Positions 61,274-64,000 of a DNA stretch of 64,000 bases are shown piece by piece. The translations under genes and the position numbers were made by a program. This stretch comes from Paenimyroides ummariense. GTDB lineage: Bacteria > Bacteroidota > Bacteroidia > Flavobacteriales > Flavobacteriaceae. The DNA is taken from the NCBI RefSeq assembly GCF_900115115.1, contig NZ_FOVI01000003.1, positions 142,237 through 206,236 on the forward strand, in the 5' to 3' direction. Under the pieces are notes generated by a model, which was given only the letters and a program-made list of their open reading frames with translations, had not been told where the DNA came from and did not search any database. Every line of letters starts with the position of its first letter. The stretch's first letter is position 1.

Positions 61274-62373
61274 AATTTCTAATTTTTTTGAATGAATAAA
61301 AATGATTGTGGTTCCTTTCGTTGCAACTTATGTAGGATTACCTGTGACAAAGTTGTGCATAAAAGAATGTGAATATTTTCAGTCGATTCCAAATGACATC
61401 ACATGGCATTAAGTGACAGTATACGATATGTTTTATAGATAAATCTGTTACAAAACAACAAAATTAAAGCACTTTTTGGAGTGTATGGAGAAGTCTTATT
61501 TAAGCTTTTACTTTATTGTATTTTGAAGACTAAAGTGAATTTTGAAATATACAACCGAAGATGAATGTATGTTGTTTAATTAAAATAGTGATAGATAGAG
61601 TAATCTGGATTAGTAAGACTTTTCTTTAACTTTTGTCTTAATACAAATCGAAGATTCATCGATTCATTAATTGATAATAAGAGAGTAGAGATAAAAGTTA
61701 CAAAAGATCAAGACTCTATTTTTTAAACGGTCAACAAACTTCTCGAAAAGGAAATCAAATAATCGCTCCCTACGGTCGTATTTGATTTATTCCTTTTCTT
61801 CAAAGACTTGACACTCGCTGAAAAAATAATGTCGCTATTGAATCTGGATTTGTTGAGCATAAGGATTTTGATTGAAAATGCAATTGTAATGCAAACACGT
61901 ATTGTTATGAATACCCAGCCCATTAAGCCAAAGCCGTTAAAAACGTTAAATGCAACTTCGTAAGGAAATTTCGGCGCGAAGCGAGCATTCGAAATTTTAG
62001 AAGTAAATGCCAACGTTTAGGCTTTGGGTTGTAGGGCAAAAAAAGAGATTTTTGCAACTTTGTATCTTTACAAAGTTGAGAAAAAACCAAGTATTTCAGT
62101 CACGAAGAGTCGAGTATGAAAACAGAGAATATTCATTTAACCTAAGAGTAATCAATTTGATTTTGGAGTATAAAGTAGTTGGATTAACGAATACGCATAT
62201 CAGCATATAAACGATTCATCAGTTCAACAATTCCCCACTACAATATACAGTTAAAAAATACCCCACAATTTGTCCCTCCCTTCGGAATCCATCATCCCTC
62301 ATCCATTTTTTTCTCCCAAGGTGGGAATAGTCCAATAGATTACCAACTTATTTAGCAGAATAAAACTTGGATT
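61274..62373. other. 1.1-kb stretch with a long imperfect palindrome
   Basis: No convincing gene lies here. From 61928 to 62027 there is an imperfect palindrome whose outer arms are CCAAAGCC/GGCTTTGG and inner arms AAATTTCG/CGAAATTT around the loop GCGCGAAGCGAGCATT. Two frames span it (minus 61723-62013, plus 62007-62210); neither has convincing coding features. The upstream side of the operon promoter and of the ATPase gene lies here. Confidence 0.5.
61928..62027. repeat. Imperfect 100-bp inverted repeat
   Basis: Outer arms CCAAAGCC (61928-61935) and GGCTTTGG (62020-62027) and inner arms AAATTTCG (61966-61973) and CGAAATTT (61990-61997) are perfect; the middle parts share ACGTT and CTTC words with gaps. 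It could fold into a long cruciform or RNA hairpin. Confidence 0.55.
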
Positions 62374-62973
62374 ATGCACATCAATCAAACCTACAAACTA
62401 AAAAATGGTAACTGCCAATACAACTACTTCAAATGCATACAGTATATGCAGCAGCAGGGTAAAATTATTTATGGCAGCAGTTACCTCATCCATTCTTCAC
62501 AAAGACAACAGCTATACAGACTGTTAGTTTACGCAACAGCAAATAAAGAAGAATGTGCACTATACGGAATTGATCTGAAAAAAGGATTGCTGGTTAGCGG
62601 ACCCGAGGGTAGTGGTAAAACCAGCCTGATGCATTTGCTTAAACCGTTCTTTCAACTTAATCAGCAGTATTTTATTCGCAGCATTAGGGAAATAGCGTTT
62701 TGTTACAAAAGATTTGGCAACTATACGTTACAGCAATATCTTTTTCATCATTTACCGTACTGTTTTGATGATCTGGGAATGGAACCATTGAAGTTGGATA
62801 CAGAAGTAATGAAAGAATTGTTGCAGTATCGCTTCATGCATGCTGCAGATAATACGCACATTAGTACCTGATTAAATAAAGGCGCGCTTGTAGAAAAGTA
62901 TGGGAAAGATTTCACCGAATTGCTGTACCGTAAACTAAACCACATCGAATTTACAAAATCGTTTAATTTATAA
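62374..62973 (+). pseudogene. P-loop ATPase gene interrupted by an in-frame TGA
   Basis: The frame from ATG 62374 encodes 165 residues of a small P-loop ATPase: Walker A GPEGSGKT (76-83), Walker B YCFDDLGME (129-137) and a sensor-like THIST at the stop. A TGA (62869-62871) ends it; the same frame stays open for 33 more codons (LNKGALVEKYG...IEFTKSFNL) to a TAA at 62971-62973, just before the next gene. The tail after the stop is coding-like and belongs to the same protein, so the TGA is a nonsense change or a sequence error. Related to small DnaC-like ATPases; function unknown. Confidence 0.72.
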
Positions 62974-62983
62974 GAAAAGAGCT

Positions 62984-63184
62984 ATGAAGAAGCACGAAGT
63001 AAGATTGTGTATTTATCCCAAAGATATTCAGCGTATCACCGGTAAAAGCTACAGGCAAAGCATCCGTATTCTAAAAGCGGTAAGGCAATTGTTCAATAAA
63101 CCCGAAAACAGTTATGTATCGGTTACCGAATTCTGCATCTACAGCGGACTCACGTATCAGGAAGTTGTAGCGTTTTTAGATTGA
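62984..63184 (+). CDS. Small protein with helix-turn-helix-like features
   Basis: The 66-aa protein starts 10 bases after the ATPase stop and has a repeat of helical segments: IQRITGKSYRQSIRILKAVRQLF and YVSVTEFCIYSGLTYQEVVAFLD, which resemble two short helix-turn-helix units. It may bind DNA or be the partner of the ATPase. Conserved in position beside such ATPases in my memory of Bacteroidota, but the family is not named. Confidence 0.62.
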   Translation: MKKHEVRLCIYPKDIQRITGKSYRQSIRILKAVRQLFNKPENSYVSVTEFCIYSGLTYQEVVAFLD

Positions 63185-63220
63185 ATTTAGTAAGCTGCAA
63201 CCAATAAATTAAAATTCATA

Positions 63221-63991
63221 TTAATTATTTTTCTTCAATTTCTTTACCTCTGTTTTCAGTTCCTTAAGCAGCTCTATAATCTGCAGCTGATCCGTGTTAA
63301 AATCATCTTTTGTGAACTCGTCTGTCGAAATGCTGCAGGCATACTCCCATATCTCAAAAATATCTGCAAGCGGTATGCTGTAAGGTTCGTAAAAAGTATT
63401 GTCTGCGGCTACGGTAATGGTTTCTTCTTCCGTTTTCACCAATCTTTTATAGGTAATACCCTCGCTTCGGGTAACAAACAGATAGCTTTTTTCTTTTTTC
63501 AGTTCGGTTGCTTTTTCAAGGTATTTCCCTATGATGAATGCTCCGCCTTTATACGGGGGCATAGAATCTCCTTCCACGGGAAATGCACGGTAGGTGCCTG
63601 CTCCAAGAAAGGGCAGGGAAATGGTTTGTAGGTTTTCAATATATTCGGGATCTGCATAACCGCTCAAGTAACCCATTGATGCTTTATGTGGAATAATCTC
63701 AATAATATTCTCTCCATTATGATCCACTTTAACAGGCAGCAGTATGCGGTTGTCCGGCAGTTCCATAATTTCCTTCAGCGGAATTTTACGCAGGTCGGCA
63801 GAAACCATCAGGTCAATGCTTATATGAAAGTATCTGGACATTCTTATAAGCAGTTCCACGGGAGGTTCCGATGTTGCGTCTTCGTATTTCGCATACCTTA
63901 CACGCGTAATAATTAAATCATCTGCAACCTTCTTTTGAGAGACCCCAAGTTGGGCACGCAGATACCTTATGTTTTCTGATAAAATAGACAT
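63221..63991 (-). CDS. LexA/CI-type repressor (XRE + S24 peptidase)
   Basis: The 256-aa protein has an XRE helix-turn-helix at about 5-60 (LRAQLGVSQKKVADDLIITRVRYAKYEDATSEP) and a C-terminal S24 peptidase domain with the Ser in VEGDSMPP and the Lys in ITYKRLV, the LexA/CI self-cleavage pair. Such proteins keep phage genes silent and self-cleave when RecA is activated. Its own gene is divergent from the ATPase unit and lies at the right end of the window. It supports a phage-derived nature for the region 59.7-64 kb. Confidence 0.88.
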   Translation of the reverse strand: MSILSENIRYLRAQLGVSQKKVADDLIITRVRYAKYEDATSEPPVELLIRMSRYFHISIDLMVSADLRKIPLKEIMELPDNRILLPVKVDHNGENIIEIIPHKASMGYLSGYADPEYIENLQTISLPFLGAGTYRAFPVEGDSMPPYKGGAFIIGKYLEKATELKKEKSYLFVTRSEGITYKRLVKTEEETITVAADNTFYEPYSIPLADIFEIWEYACSISTDEFTKDDFNTDQLQIIELLKELKTEVKKLKKNN

Positions 63992-64000
63992 TGATACAAT

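Noticed and set aside
61723..62013. 96-codon minus-strand frame with a hydrophobic stretch
   Set aside because: It lies across the long palindrome, so the amino-acid pattern follows from the repeat; no signal, motif or leader supports coding.
61928..62027. Integron attC site
   Set aside because: The arms have extrahelical differences like attC, but the R' and R'' consensus (GTTRRRY) is not present at the ends and there is no integrase.
62007..62210. 67-codon plus-strand frame
   Set aside because: It starts inside the palindrome and has no motif; a chance frame is more likely.

Overview
The window is an AT-rich chromosomal stretch from a member of the Flavobacteriaceae (Bacteroidota). The evidence is the gene content: late menaquinone genes, DUF4369/TlpA thioredoxin lipoproteins, a LETM1-related protein, a RimB-RimK fusion, flavobacterial LysM/periplasmic-binding lipoproteins and a SAM-II riboswitch on metK. 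Promoters fit the Bacteroidota -7 element TAnnTTTG, ribosome-binding sites are weak or absent, and stop codons or intergenic gaps are often followed by clear hairpin terminators. No rRNA, complete tRNA, CRISPR array or intact insertion sequence was recognised.

Positions 1-48000 are mostly core genome. The order is: 3' end of rtcB; two tandem secreted paralogues of unknown function; lpdA; an ABC exporter overlapping truA; M64 peptidase, phosphoesterase, bestrophin and DUF2461; two TlpA-like thioredoxins; DUF423, transglutaminase-like and solute-binding-like proteins; YciH/SUI1, nucleoside phosphorylase and a CoA-transferase; a MATE exporter; a PH-domain pair, alpha/beta hydrolase, menA, UPF0173, a membrane protein and menC (menaquinone assembly); a two-gene sensor-kinase-like pair with a LETM1-related protein; SIMPL, RimB-RimK and metK; a thioesterase and an ATP-cone/nuclease protein; guaA, rlmF, a pentapeptide-repeat protein, a LysM protein and OsmC; then an egtD-egtB pair for ergothioneine-type synthesis, with a TspO-like protein and a MarR regulator.

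Positions 48000-57900 are looser and rich in stress-type small genes: CsbD, SDR oxidoreductase, YodC, YtxH, fasciclin-domain lipoprotein, a small alarmone-hydrolase-like HD gene broken by an in-frame stop, YihY, and the NAD(P)HX repair fusion NnrDE. Long intergenic regions here hold three microprotein candidates and remnants of a deleted divergent gene pair.

Positions 58200-64000 look accessory: a DUF4269 nucleotidyltransferase-like gene, an XRE regulator, a tightly packed four-gene operon with phage-lysis-like features (251-aa protein, DUF5675, two small membrane proteins), a 1.1-kb non-coding stretch with a long imperfect palindrome, a P-loop ATPase gene interrupted by an in-frame TGA, a small DNA-binding-like protein, and a LexA/CI-type S24 repressor. 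This last block is the best candidate for an undescribed system: a possible domesticated phage-derived module under repressor control.
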